The notes: generated by a model not told the origin, from the sequence alone. A DNA stretch of 64,000 nucleotides from Actinoallomurus spadix (GCF_024055725.1 NZ_JAMXMX010000005.1:62001-126000); one strand, 5' to 3'; positions 43,224-52,078 are shown, counted from the first letter of the stretch. A program made the numbers and translations.

Positions 43224-43265
43224 TTGTCCGCGAATCTCAGGACCTTGTCCACGAGTCTTCCCTGA
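43224..43265 (+). CDS. 13-aa frame after riboswitch copy 1 (relic or uORF)
   Basis: AAGGAG stands 7 nt before TTG TCC, copying the arrangement at the CHAP gene (AAGGAG, 9 nt, GTG TCC). The frame stops after MSANLRTLSTSLP. It may be a short regulatory frame or the leftover start of a lost gene copy. Confidence 0.35.
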   Translation: MSANLRTLSTSLP

Positions 43266-43349
43266 TCTGAATAGCCGGTCGTCCTCCCTCCCCTGGGACC
43301 GCCACGACCAGACCCTGTCTCTTTGTTCGTGCCGTCCGCGCAAGCGGGC

Positions 43350-43477
43350 GACCCGCTGAATCCGCACCTCGCGGAACCGGGGACCCACCGCATTTGGGGT
43401 GAATCGGCACTCTCGTGCCGTAGGGCAGCTTCCACGCCCGAACCCGTCAGCTAACCCGGTAAGCGGCATGGAAGCCG
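43350..43477 (+). ncRNA. ydaO-type c-di-AMP riboswitch, copy 2
   Basis: Blocks CGCTGAATCCGC, CCGGGGACCCACC, TTGGGGTGAATC, CGTAGGGCAGCTTCC, CGCCCGAACCCGTCAGCTAA and CCCGGTAAGCGG match the class and copy 1. The end lies next to AAGGAG (43478-43483), the ribosome site of the CHAP gene. In actinomycetes this class usually controls cell-wall hydrolase genes, as here. Confidence 0.92.
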
Positions 43478-43492
43478 AAGGAGTACCCCCAC

Positions 43493-44245
43493 GTGTCCCC
43501 TCGACACGCCACATCCCGCTTCACCTCGAAGAGGAAGTGCCTCACCGGCCTCGTCGCCGGAGCCGTCACCGCCGGTGCGGCCGCGATGACCGTCGTGAGC
43601 GCAGGGCCCGCGCTGTCCGCGCAGACACCCACCGCGTCCCGTCCCGCCGCCCACCAGGCCGAGCAGGTACCCGTACCGCGTACGGGTAAGGCGCTACACG
43701 CCCGCCCCGTGGGCAACGACCCGCGCGTCAAGATGCACGCCGTCGCCGAGCAGAAGAAGAAGCTGCCCACCGCCGCGGACGTCCTGAAACTCGCGGAGTC
43801 CCAGGTCGGGACGACCGAGAACGCCACCGGCAGCAGCAAGTTCAACCAGTGGTTCATGACCACTCCGTACGCCAAGGCCGGCGTCGCCCGCTACGGCGGC
43901 TCCGTCAGCGACTACGCCAACGCGTCCTGGTGCGACATGTTCGTCACCTGGGTCGGCGACACTCTCGGCGTCAAGGGCATGGGCGGTGACGCGTTCACCC
44001 CCGGTCACGCCAAGTGGTTCGCCTCGCAGGGCCGCTGGGGCAGCACGCCGAAGCCCGGCGCGGTCGTCTTCTTCTCCTGGAACGGCGGCGGCATCGACGG
44101 CATCGACCACGTCGGCCTGGTCGTCAAGGACAACCACGACGGCACCATCCAGACTATCGAGGGCAACACGGACGACGCCGTGAAGGTCCGGACGCGGAGC
44201 ACCTCCACCGTCGTGGGCTACGGCTACCCGGATTACCAGCAGTAA
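43493..44245 (+). CDS. Secreted CHAP-domain peptidoglycan hydrolase
   Basis: 250 aa from GTG 43493. Signal peptide (basic RFTSKRKC, hydrophobic GLVAGAVTAGAAAMTVVSA, cleavage near LSA-QT), then a linker. The CHAP amidase/endopeptidase domain follows, with catalytic Cys in ASWCDMFVTWV, His in GIDHVGLVV and an acidic/Asn residue in IEGNTDD. It would cut peptide cross-links in the cell wall. The c-di-AMP riboswitch directly upstream ties wall remodelling to turgor and potassium signalling. Confidence 0.92.
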   Translation: MSPRHATSRFTSKRKCLTGLVAGAVTAGAAAMTVVSAGPALSAQTPTASRPAAHQAEQVPVPRTGKALHARPVGNDPRVKMHAVAEQKKKLPTAADVLKLAESQVGTTENATGSSKFNQWFMTTPYAKAGVARYGGSVSDYANASWCDMFVTWVGDTLGVKGMGGDAFTPGHAKWFASQGRWGSTPKPGAVVFFSWNGGGIDGIDHVGLVVKDNHDGTIQTIEGNTDDAVKVRTRSTSTVVGYGYPDYQQ

Positions 44246-44256
44246 TCCAACCGTCG

Positions 44257-44292
44257 GCGCGTGCCGCGCGCCGCGGGCGACGCGGCACGCGC
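44257..44292 (+). terminator. Hairpin after the CHAP gene
   Basis: GCGCGTGCCGCG / CGCGGCACGCGC, a perfect 12-bp stem with a 12-nt loop, 11 nt after the stop codon. Confidence 0.7.
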
Positions 44293-44385
44293 GACCTCAC
44301 CCTCCCGGACTCGTCTCCGGATCTCTCTCACCCCTTCCCCGGTAACCCCATGCCCTCATCCCCTCATGCCCCCGAAAGGAAAGCG

Positions 44386-45015
44386 ATGATCAGGTTCTCG
44401 GCCAAGGCCATCGCCAGCGTCGCCGCCGGAGTCACCCTCGCCGGCGCCGGCGTGACCACCGCCCTCACCTACGGGGGCACCTCGGAGGCGGCGTCGTCGC
44501 CCCAGGCGCAGAGCGCCCCGGCGAAGACCTCGCAGCAGGCACCCGCGCAGACCGAGAAGCGGGCCCAGAGCGCCGCGCAGGACCGGATGCTCCTGTCGGT
44601 CAAGAAGGACAAGGACCCTAAGACGAAGGCGGCCAAGGCCCCGGCCCTGCCGACCGGCGTCTCCACCGCGACCTCCTTCTGGGACCCGGCGACGGCGTCG
44701 GGCAAGCCGATGGCGTACGAGACGATCGCCAGCCCGTACTGGCCGCTCGGAACGAAGGTGAAGGTCACCTACAACGGCAAGAGCGAGATCGGGATCGTCC
44801 AGGACTTCGGCCCGGCGGAGTGGGCGGTCGCCCAGCACAACCCGCCGGCGCTCATCGACCTGTCGGAGAAGATGATGAAGCACCTCACCGGCACCGCGTC
44901 GAACTCGATCACGGTCAAGTTCCAGGTGCTGGAGCTGGGCAAGGGCCCCGTGTACCGCCACTCGGGAACCGGCTACTCCACGGCGACCGGCACCGTCAAG
45001 GCCGACAAGGCGTGA
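44386..45015 (+). CDS. Secreted RlpA-like double-psi beta-barrel protein
   Basis: 209 aa from ATG 44386 behind GAAAGGA. Signal peptide (FSAKAIASVAAGVTLAGAGV), a Gln/Ala/Lys-rich linker, then a barrel: TSFWDPATASGKPMAYETIA, PYWPLGTKVKVTYNGKS, VQDFGPAEW and ALIDLSEKMMKHL (the Asp of the RlpA active site is in IDLS). RlpA/expansin-like domains bind or cleave peptidoglycan. Located after the CHAP gene, beyond a terminator, it may be partly co-transcribed under the riboswitch. Confidence 0.85.
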   Translation: MIRFSAKAIASVAAGVTLAGAGVTTALTYGGTSEAASSPQAQSAPAKTSQQAPAQTEKRAQSAAQDRMLLSVKKDKDPKTKAAKAPALPTGVSTATSFWDPATASGKPMAYETIASPYWPLGTKVKVTYNGKSEIGIVQDFGPAEWAVAQHNPPALIDLSEKMMKHLTGTASNSITVKFQVLELGKGPVYRHSGTGYSTATGTVKADKA

Positions 45016-45072
45016 TCACGGCACACAAGGACACCGGCACGGCGTAACCCGCTCCCCCTCGCCTGCCGGCCG

Positions 45073-45107
45073 AACGGCGCGGGATCCCCTCGGGATCCCG
45101 CGCCGTT
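45073..45107 (+). terminator. 16-bp terminator hairpin
   Basis: AACGGCGCGGGATCCC / GGGATCCCGCGCCGTT with a 3-nt loop, 57 nt after the RlpA-like stop. One of the longest perfect stems in the window. Confidence 0.85.
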
Positions 45108-45219
45108 GCCGTTGCGCGCTACTCGCCCGCCGGAAGGCGTGCGACGCTCACCGGAAAGGCGTTGCACCGCTCGCCGGTGCACGCTTGCCGGAAGGAGTGA
45201 ACTGAGATTCAATCCTTAT

Positions 45220-45867
45220 GTGCCGTACCGCCGCACGCCCCGGATCGAGGCCCGGCTCAGCGCCTCACGGGAGCGCATCCGCGCCGCCGCGCTCGCGGTC
45301 GTCGCCGAGCGGGGTTATGCCGGCTTCTCGATCGCCGCCGTGGCCCGGCGGGCGGGCGTGGCGACCGGCAGCGTGTACCGCCACTTCCCGTCGAAGTCCG
45401 AGCTGGTCGCCGAGGTCTTCCGGGTCGCCTCACAGCGTGAGGTGGACGCGTTCGCGCGCGCCGCGTCGCCGGCGCGCACGGCGGCCGAGGACCTCGCGGC
45501 GGTGATCGGGACCTTCGCCCGCCGGGCCCTGCGCGCGCCCCGCATCGCGTACGCGCTCCTCGCCGAGCCGGTGGACCCCGCCGTCGACGCCGAGCGGCTG
45601 GTGTTCCGCCGGGCGTACGCCGCCGTTCTCGCCGGGCTCATCAGCCGCGGGATCGCCACCGGCGAGCTTCCCGAGCAGGACGTCGAGGTCAGCGCCGCCG
45701 CGCTCGTCGGCGCCATCGGCGAGGCCCTCGTCGGGCCGCTCGCGGTCGGCGCGGCGCGGCCCGACGACCGCGAACGCCACGCCGCCACGGATCCGCCTGC
45801 CGGCCTGATCCCGAATCTCATCTCCTTCGCCCAGCGCAGCATCGGAGCGGTCAGTGACAACGCATGA
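45220..45867 (+). CDS. TetR-family regulator next to AidB-like dehydrogenase
   Basis: 215 aa from GTG 45220 (start uncertain; GAAGGAG at 45191 is too far, and a CTG at 45202 is closer to it). Helix-turn-helix: FSIAAVARRAGVATGSVYRHFPSKSELVAEVF. The C-terminal domain is helical. The dehydrogenase gene starts inside its last codons, so the two form an operon, and the regulator probably controls it. Confidence 0.9.
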   Translation: MPYRRTPRIEARLSASRERIRAAALAVVAERGYAGFSIAAVARRAGVATGSVYRHFPSKSELVAEVFRVASQREVDAFARAASPARTAAEDLAAVIGTFARRALRAPRIAYALLAEPVDPAVDAERLVFRRAYAAVLAGLISRGIATGELPEQDVEVSAAALVGAIGEALVGPLAVGAARPDDRERHAATDPPAGLIPNLISFAQRSIGAVSDNA

Positions 45868-47461
45868 GGTCTTCAACCAGGTTCCCCCGCTGATCGGCCA
45901 CGACGTGGCCGACGACCCGGCACTGCTCGACGGGATCTTCCGCGAGGGCGGCGGCTGGGCGGCGGAGGCCGTCCACGAGCTGGGCCGGCTGGCGGGCACC
46001 GAACAGGCGCGGGAGTGGGGGCGGCTCGCGAACGAGCACCCGCCGGTGCTGCGCACCCACGACCGGTACGGCCACCGCATCGACGAGGTCGAGTTCCACC
46101 CCGCCTGGCACGAACTGATGCGCGTGGCGGTGGGCCACGGGCTGCACGCGCGCGCCTGGACGGAGCGGTCCGGGGCCCACGTCGCCCGCGCCGCCAAGTT
46201 CTACGTCTGGCGGGTCGACGCCGGTCACGGCTGCCCGATCTCCATGACCTACGCCGCCGTACCGGCGCTCCGGCACGCGCCGGAACTGGCCCGGCGGTAC
46301 GAACCGCTGCTGACCTCCGACACGTACGACTTCGGGCTGCGCGACCCCGCCGGCAAGCGCGGCATCCTCGCCGGCATGTCGATGACGGAGAAGCAGGGCG
46401 GGTCCGACGTCCGCGCGAACACGACACGGGCGGTGCCGCGGCCCGACGGCACGTACCTGCTGACCGGCCACAAGTGGTTCACGAGCGCGCCGATGTGCGA
46501 CGTGTTCCTCGTCCTCGCGCAGGCCCCGGAGGGTCTCACCTGCTTCCTGCTGCCCCGGGTGCTGCCCGACGGCACCCGCAACGCCATCCGCCTGCAGCGG
46601 CTCAAGGACAAGCTGGGCAACCGGTCGAACGCGTCCGCCGAGGTCGAGTACGAGGAGGCGGTCGCCTGGCGCGTCGGCGACGAGGGACGCGGCGTCCGCA
46701 CGATCATCGAGATGGTCAACATGACCCGGCTCGACTGCGTCATCGGCGCGGCCGCCGGGATGCGCGAGGGCCTGATCCAGGCGGCCCACCACGCCGCGCA
46801 CCGGCGGGCGTTCGGCCGGTACCTCATCGACCAGCCGCTGATGCGCAACGTCCTGGCCGACTTGGCCGTCGAGTCCGAGGCGGCGACGGTGCTGATGCTC
46901 CGCCTGGCCGGGGCGACGGACCGGGGCGAGACCGCGTTCAAGCGGTTCGGGCTCGCCGTGAGCAAGTACTGGGTGTGCAAGCGCTGGCCCGCCCACGCGG
47001 CGGAGGCCCTGGAGTGCCTCGGCGGCAACGGTTACGTCGAGGACTCCGGCATGCCGCGGCTGTTCCGCGAGTCGCCGCTCAACGGGATCTGGGAGGGCTC
47101 GGGCAATGTCTCGGCGCTCGACGTGCTCCGGGCCATGGTCAAGGAGCCGGAGACCATCGAGGCGTTCTTCGACGAGGTCGGCCTGGCCTCGGGCTCGGAC
47201 GCCCGCCTGGACGCCGCCGTCGCCGAGGTGAAGGACTCGCTGACCGACGTGGCGACGATCGAGCTGCGCGCCCGGCGGGTCGTGGAGCGCCTCGCCCTGG
47301 TCCTGCAGGGCTCGCTGCTGGTCCGGCACGGCCATCCGGCCGTCGCCGACGCCTTCTGCGCCTCCCGCCTGGGCGGCGACTGGGGCCGGGCCTTCGGCAC
47401 CCTGCCGGCCGGCGCCGACCTCGCGGCGATCATCGAACGGGCCCGCCCGAAGACCGCCTGA
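45854..47461 (+). CDS. AidB-like acyl-CoA dehydrogenase
   Basis: 535 aa from GTG 45854 with GGAG upstream, overlapping TetR by 14 nt. Closely follows E. coli AidB: MSMTEKQGGSDVRANTT, TGHKWFTSAPMCDVFLVLAQ, LKDKLGNRSNASAEVE, MTRLDC and PRLFRESPLNGIWEGSGN. FAD binding and the dehydrogenase fold are expected; true AidB has weak isovaleryl-CoA activity and binds DNA in the alkylation response. Without an ada gene nearby, a metabolic role in branched or fatty acyl-CoA breakdown is equally possible. Confidence 0.9.
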   Translation: MTTHEVFNQVPPLIGHDVADDPALLDGIFREGGGWAAEAVHELGRLAGTEQAREWGRLANEHPPVLRTHDRYGHRIDEVEFHPAWHELMRVAVGHGLHARAWTERSGAHVARAAKFYVWRVDAGHGCPISMTYAAVPALRHAPELARRYEPLLTSDTYDFGLRDPAGKRGILAGMSMTEKQGGSDVRANTTRAVPRPDGTYLLTGHKWFTSAPMCDVFLVLAQAPEGLTCFLLPRVLPDGTRNAIRLQRLKDKLGNRSNASAEVEYEEAVAWRVGDEGRGVRTIIEMVNMTRLDCVIGAAAGMREGLIQAAHHAAHRRAFGRYLIDQPLMRNVLADLAVESEAATVLMLRLAGATDRGETAFKRFGLAVSKYWVCKRWPAHAAEALECLGGNGYVEDSGMPRLFRESPLNGIWEGSGNVSALDVLRAMVKEPETIEAFFDEVGLASGSDARLDAAVAEVKDSLTDVATIELRARRVVERLALVLQGSLLVRHGHPAVADAFCASRLGGDWGRAFGTLPAGADLAAIIERARPKTA

Positions 47462-47604
47462 GCTCTGCGGCCCGGGGTTCACCCGCGCTTTGAGGGTCCG
47501 CCGGATACGACCACGTAGTTCCTTGGCATTTCCGTGAAAAGTCTCACAGGGAACGTCAATGAAACCATTGAAGGGAGAACGCGACCGAGAGCGAAAGAGG
47601 CGTC

Positions 47605-48090
47605 ATGACGCAGGACGAGATCATTCAGTTCGCGGCCGGCCTGCCGGGGACCGTGGTCGTCACGGCCGGTGAGGAGACCGGGGCCCCGGAGCCGGCGTGG
47701 GGGGACACGTTCATCTCCTACGACCCCCACGGTGACGCGCCCGCCGACAGATTCCTCCCCTTCGCGACCATCGTGACCAAGGACTACGAGGGGTTCGACA
47801 CCGCCTCGGACCTGAACCGTCCCGGCGTGTTCCGGTTGAACCTCGCCGTCGGGCGCAGGAGGTTCGAGGAGTTGCTCGGCTACCCGCCCGCCGCGGCCGC
47901 GGACCACCGCGGCGCGGTCGACTTCACGGTGACCGACCGGCTCCTCCCCCACCCCGCCTACGCCGTCCAGGGCTGGGTCTGCGTCCTCGACCCCGGCGAG
48001 CGGACCGCCGTGCTCGCGCGCTCCCTCCTGGAGGAGGCGCACGCCCGGGCCGCCGGACGCCTCGACCGGACCCGGCCGGACCCCGCCTGA
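47605..48090 (+). CDS. DUF6194 family protein
   Basis: 161 aa. The conserved order GDTFISYDP, PFATIVTKDYEGFDTASDLN, PGVFRLNLAVGRRRFEELLG and LLPHPAYAVQGWVCVLDPGERT fits the DUF6194 family of actinobacteria. A cytoplasmic protein of unknown function. The 143-bp gap before it is AT-richer and may hold its promoter. Confidence 0.82.
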   Translation: MTQDEIIQFAAGLPGTVVVTAGEETGAPEPAWGDTFISYDPHGDAPADRFLPFATIVTKDYEGFDTASDLNRPGVFRLNLAVGRRRFEELLGYPPAAAADHRGAVDFTVTDRLLPHPAYAVQGWVCVLDPGERTAVLARSLLEEAHARAAGRLDRTRPDPA

Positions 48091-48136
48091 CCCGCGGGCC
48101 GGCCTTCCCCGTCCGGGGGCCCGCCCGGCCGCCGGA

Positions 48137-48166
48137 CGGGACCCGGAGCCGCGCCTCCGGGTCCCG
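48137..48166. terminator. Terminator between DUF6194 and tauD
   Basis: CGGGACCCGGAG / CTCCGGGTCCCG, a perfect 12-bp stem with a 6-nt loop between two convergent genes. Confidence 0.8.
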
Positions 48167-48172
48167 CGCTCA

Positions 48173-49072
48173 TCAGGCGGCGGCGGTCACCGGGGTGTAG
48201 TGACCCGCCTCGTCGCCCTCGATGACGTGACTCCGCGCGCCGTCGACACCCACCGGAACGTCGCCCGCCACGGTCACCCGGTGCAGTTTGCGCGGCTGGT
48301 CCTCGTAGTCGTCCGGGGCGTAGTGCTGGGTGATCCGGTTGTCGAACACCACGAGGTCGCCGGGGTTCCACTGGACGCGCAGGACGTTCTCCGGCCGGAT
48401 GACGTACTCCTGGAGGAGGCGCAGGATGTCACGCGACTCGGTGCTGTTCAGCCCGACGATCCGCTGGGCGAACCCGCCGATGAACAGCCCGCGTTCGCCC
48501 GTCTCCGGGTGCACCCGCACGACCGGGTGCCCGGTCCGGTACCGCGTGGAGATGAACGTGTCCCGGTACTCCACCGCCTTCTCGGTGTTCGTACGGGGCA
48601 GGACGTAGTCGTAGTCGTTCGTGTGCACGGCCCACAGCCGGTCGGCGAACTCCCGCAACGGCTCCGGCAGGTCACGGTAGGCGGCCGCGGCGTTCGCGAT
48701 GAGCGTGTTGCCCCCGGACGGCGGCACGACCAGCGCGCGGAGCGTGGTGACCTTGGGCGGCGTGCGCACGAACGTCACGTCCGTGTGCCAGTGGTTCGAC
48801 CGGATGCCCTCCTCGCCGTCGACCGGCAGGATGTTGGGGTTCCCGTCCACGGACGGCACGGTGGGATGGGCGGTGGTCAGCTCGCCGAACCTCGCGGCGA
48901 AGCGGATCTGGCCCTCGTCGTCGAGGCCGGTGTTGCGGAAGACCAGCGCCTTGTGCTCCAGCAGGGCGGCGTTGAGGTCGCCGAACTCCTCGTCGCCGAG
49001 GTGGTCGAGGTCGGCGCCGGTGACCTCCGCGCCGATGCGTCCGCCGACCTTGCGGATGTCGAGGGTGGACAT
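48173..49072 (-). CDS. TauD-type sulfonate dioxygenase
   Basis: 299 aa from ATG 49072 with AAGAGGAAA upstream. Iron triad SNHWHTDVTF (HxD) and RITQHYA; the 2-oxoglutarate Arg is in RKLHRVTV. It is the last gene of a leader-SBP-ATPase-permease-dioxygenase operon. This is the tauABCD layout, so it probably releases sulfite from taurine or another alkanesulfonate. Confidence 0.92.
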   Translation of the reverse strand: MSTLDIRKVGGRIGAEVTGADLDHLGDEEFGDLNAALLEHKALVFRNTGLDDEGQIRFAARFGELTTAHPTVPSVDGNPNILPVDGEEGIRSNHWHTDVTFVRTPPKVTTLRALVVPPSGGNTLIANAAAAYRDLPEPLREFADRLWAVHTNDYDYVLPRTNTEKAVEYRDTFISTRYRTGHPVVRVHPETGERGLFIGGFAQRIVGLNSTESRDILRLLQEYVIRPENVLRVQWNPGDLVVFDNRITQHYAPDDYEDQPRKLHRVTVAGDVPVGVDGARSHVIEGDEAGHYTPVTAAA

Positions 49073-49098
49073 GGGTTTCCTCTTCTCTCTCAGTGGTG

Positions 49099-49986
49099 TC
49101 ACGAGTGACGGGTAGTGGGGTCGGCGGCGCGCAGCAGCAGGCGCAGCAGGCCGTCGAACGCGAAGCCGAGGACGGCGATGACGATGATCCCGCTGAAGAT
49201 CAACGGGGTTTGGAGGTAGTTGCCGGCCTGCAGGATCAGGAAGCCGACCCCTCCGGTGGCCGCGATCATCTCGGCCGCGATGATGCTGGTCCAGGCGCCG
49301 CCCATGGCGATCCGCATGCCGGTGATCACGCCGGGGACGGCGGCGCGGAGCCGTACGTGCACCATCGTGTGGAAATGCGAGGCGCCCAGGCTCCGGCTGG
49401 CGTTGACCAGCTCGGCCGGCACGGCGTCGAGGGCGCCCAGGGTCGCGATCGTGATGACCGGGAGCACGCCGAAGAAGAGCAGCGCCACCTTCGACGTCTC
49501 GCCGATGCCGAACCAGACCACGAGCAGCGGAATGAACGCGATCGGCGGCAGCGGCCGCATCACCGCGATGAGGGGGTCGGCCAGTTCGCGGACCACGCGG
49601 ACGCCCGCCATCGCCGCGCCCAGGACGAGGCCCGCGACCGTGCCGAGCCCGAAGCCGGCGAGGATCCGGCCCGTGCTGATCAGGGCGTCCTCCACGAGGG
49701 TCTTGCCCTGCGACTCCGGGTAGGGGTGGGTGAGGTAGTGCAGGAGTTCGCGGACCGTCCCGGAGACGGTGGGCAGCGTCACCGGATCGCCGATGACCAG
49801 CGCCGCGACCTGCCAGACGCCGAGCGCCAGGAGGATGCCCGCGCCGCCGTACGCCACGCGCCGCCACGAACGCCGCCTCCGCCGCTCCCGCGTCCCGCCG
49901 GTCCCGGGCGCCTCCGCCGGGGACTCCAGGCCGCCGGGAGCCTCCAGGGCGGCCGGGCGCGCCGCGCACACGATCGGCTCGCTCAT
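49099..49986 (-). CDS. Taurine/sulfonate ABC transporter permease
   Basis: 295 aa. A basic Arg-rich N-terminus is followed by six spans and the loop NASRSLGASHFHTMVHVRLRAAVPGV (EAA motif). MRPLPPIAFIPLLVVWFGIG and GGAWTSIIAAEMI are marks of the SsuC/TauC family. It overlaps the ATPase stop by 4 nt. Confidence 0.93.
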   Translation of the reverse strand: MSEPIVCAARPAALEAPGGLESPAEAPGTGGTRERRRRRSWRRVAYGGAGILLALGVWQVAALVIGDPVTLPTVSGTVRELLHYLTHPYPESQGKTLVEDALISTGRILAGFGLGTVAGLVLGAAMAGVRVVRELADPLIAVMRPLPPIAFIPLLVVWFGIGETSKVALLFFGVLPVITIATLGALDAVPAELVNASRSLGASHFHTMVHVRLRAAVPGVITGMRIAMGGAWTSIIAAEMIAATGGVGFLILQAGNYLQTPLIFSGIIVIAVLGFAFDGLLRLLLRAADPTTRHS

Positions 49987-50822
49987 CGTTCCAGCACCTC
50001 CCTGATACGCCGTTTGGCCGTGACGAACGCGAGCGTCTCGGTGTCCTCGTACGCCCGGGGGCGCGGCAGCGGGATGTCGACGACCGCCTTCGTCCGGCCG
50101 GGCCGCCCGGACAGCACCGCCACCCTGTCCCCGAGCAGGGTCGCCTCCTCGACGTCATGGGTGACGAACACGATCGTCATGTGGTGCCGCTGCCAGAGCT
50201 CCAGCAGGAACCGCTGCATCCCGGCACGGGTGATCGCGTCGAGCGCCCCGAACGGCTCGTCCATGAGGAGCACGCTCGGATGGTTGATCAGCACGCGGGC
50301 GAACGCCGCGCGGTGGCGCATCCCGCCGGACAGCTCGTGCGGGTAGGCGTCACGGAAGTCCGCCAGCCCGACGGTCTCCAGCAGCGCGTCGGCCTCCTCC
50401 TCCGTCTCCCGGGTCAGGGCGCCTCGGGCCTTGGGGCCGTACAGGACGTTCTGGCGCGTGGTGAGCCACGGGAACAGCGTCGGCGTCTGGAACAGCACGC
50501 CCCGATCGGGGCCCGGCCCCTTAACCGGCCGGCCGTCCACGAGCACCTCACCGGAGTCGGCGGGGACGAACCCGGCGAGGATGCCCAGGAGGGTGGACTT
50601 GCCGCACCCGGAGGGCCCGAGCAGGCAGAGGAACTCCCCCGCCTCGATGTCCAGGCTCACACCCTCCAGCGCGGAGGTCCGCCTGCGCCGCCCTCGGAAG
50701 GTCTTGCCGACGTCCCGGAGCCGTACGGCGGACGGCCGTTCGGTTATCCGGGGCTCCTCGACGACCGTGTTCGCCGGCGCGCCTTCCGGTGCCGCCGTAC
50801 GGGACGCTCCGGGCCCGCTCAC
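49983..50822 (-). CDS. Taurine/sulfonate ABC transporter ATPase
   Basis: 279 aa from GTG 50822, overlapping the binding-protein stop (GTGA). Walker A GPSGCGKST, Q-loop VLFQTPTLFPWLT, signature LSGGMRHR, Walker B VLLMDEPFG and switch VFVTHD. SsuB/TauB type. A 30-residue acidic/Pro extension precedes the domain. Confidence 0.94.
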   Translation of the reverse strand: MSGPGASRTAAPEGAPANTVVEEPRITERPSAVRLRDVGKTFRGRRRRTSALEGVSLDIEAGEFLCLLGPSGCGKSTLLGILAGFVPADSGEVLVDGRPVKGPGPDRGVLFQTPTLFPWLTTRQNVLYGPKARGALTRETEEEADALLETVGLADFRDAYPHELSGGMRHRAAFARVLINHPSVLLMDEPFGALDAITRAGMQRFLLELWQRHHMTIVFVTHDVEEATLLGDRVAVLSGRPGRTKAVVDIPLPRPRAYEDTETLAFVTAKRRIREVLER

Positions 50823-51838
50823 GAGCAGCCTCCGGCCTGCGCCTTGTCCCAGAAGCGCGGGTCGATGTGCGCGGCGATCCGAGCGGCGGGCGGAACGCTC
50901 TTCGCCCGGCCCTGCGACACGAGGAACTCGGCGGTGCGCTGGAAGTTCGCCGCGAGCCGGCCGGAGGAAGCCGTTCCGTCCTCGCCCTTGAGCCAGCCGG
51001 TCTCCTCGGCCGCCGGGATGTAGGGGTAGCTCTTCGTGGCCTCGACGGCGTCGTCCGGGCGCACGCCGAGGAACCGGGCGGCCGGGCGGACGTACCTGGC
51101 GGCCTGGTCGCCGTGGACGAGCGTCTGGGCCTGGGAGATCTGGCAGACCAGCCGCTGGACCACGTCGGGGTTCTTCGCGGCGTACGGCCGGCTGACGGCG
51201 AGCAGGTTGACCGCGGCGTACCCGAGCTTCGCGATGTCCGCGGCCGTGGTGAGCACCCGGCCGCCGTGCTTCTTCAGCTCCAGCAGGAACGCCTGGCTGA
51301 TGTAGACCGCGTCGATCTTGTGGGACTTCCAGGCGGCCGCCTCGGCGGCCTCACTGGCGAAGCTGGCGATCTGCACCTTGCCGGCGAGGCCCTGGCTCTT
51401 CAGCCAGCCGCGGAGCTGGAAGTCGAGGGTGGAGCCGACGAGGACGCCGACCTTCCTCAGGTCGGCGCTGGACTTGATCGCGTCGCTGACGACCAGCCCG
51501 GACTCGTCGATGCTCTCGGCGAAGACCACCTCCACGTCCGTGCCGGAGGAGAAGGCGCCGACGAACGGCGGGTTGCCGACGCCGGAGACCACCGGGAAGG
51601 CGCCGGCGCGCAGCTGGGCCATGCCGGCCACCCCGCTGTCGATCGGGCGGAGCTCGATCTTCGCCTTGACGCGGGACGACAGGCCGGGGTCGGCGGCCAC
51701 GACGGCCTCAGGGCCGGCGACGGCCCCCTGGAAGTATCCGATCTTCAGGGTCGGCGTGTCGGACGATCGCGCCTGCGCGGCGCAGCCGGTGCCGGCCAGG
51801 GTCAGGGCCAGGACGGCCGAGAGAGATCTTCTGGGCAT
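50819..51838 (-). CDS. Taurine/sulfonate-binding lipoprotein
   Basis: 339 aa from ATG 51838. Lipoprotein-like signal (LSAVLALTLAGTGCAAQ; Cys about residue 19). SsuA/TauA-type body: TLKIGYFQGA, ELRPIDSGVAGMAQLRAGAF, SGVGNPPFVGA and KVGVLVGSTLDFQL. It captures the sulfonate outside the membrane. First structural gene of the operon, 155 nt after the leader peptide stop. Confidence 0.92.
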   Translation of the reverse strand: MPRRSLSAVLALTLAGTGCAAQARSSDTPTLKIGYFQGAVAGPEAVVAADPGLSSRVKAKIELRPIDSGVAGMAQLRAGAFPVVSGVGNPPFVGAFSSGTDVEVVFAESIDESGLVVSDAIKSSADLRKVGVLVGSTLDFQLRGWLKSQGLAGKVQIASFASEAAEAAAWKSHKIDAVYISQAFLLELKKHGGRVLTTAADIAKLGYAAVNLLAVSRPYAAKNPDVVQRLVCQISQAQTLVHGDQAARYVRPAARFLGVRPDDAVEATKSYPYIPAAEETGWLKGEDGTASSGRLAANFQRTAEFLVSQGRAKSVPPAARIAAHIDPRFWDKAQAGGCS

Positions 51839-51993
51839 GAGGGGAATGCGCTCCTGTACGGGGCGGCGCCGCCTTCGGGCACGGCGCACTCGCCGGACGG
51901 GTGCCGTGGGGCACCGTCACGGGCGAACGGGCACGGGGAGGAGAGGACGCGACCCGGCGGTGGGGTCACGGGAGAGGGAGAACGGCGAGGTCG

Positions 51994-52071
51994 TCAGCCG
52001 CGACAGCGGGCTGCGGCGACACGGACCAGGTCGACGTGCCGCCGGCGGGTGAGAGCGGGCCGGACGCGCAT
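51994..52071 (-). CDS. Leader peptide of the sulfonate operon
   Basis: 25 aa: MRVRPALTRRRHVDLVRVAA, then ARCRG and TGA. The core RRHVDLxRVxxAxC-R is the actinobacterial sulfur leader pattern and matches the peptide at 39109. It lies on the same strand as, and upstream of, the SBP-ATPase-permease-tauD genes. TTGACT, 18 nt, TTCCAT and 7 nt lead to the ATG, so it may be leaderless. Cys-codon stalling would link sulfonate use to cysteine supply. Confidence 0.82.
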   Translation of the reverse strand: MRVRPALTRRRHVDLVRVAAARCRG

Positions 52072-52078
52072 GGAATCG

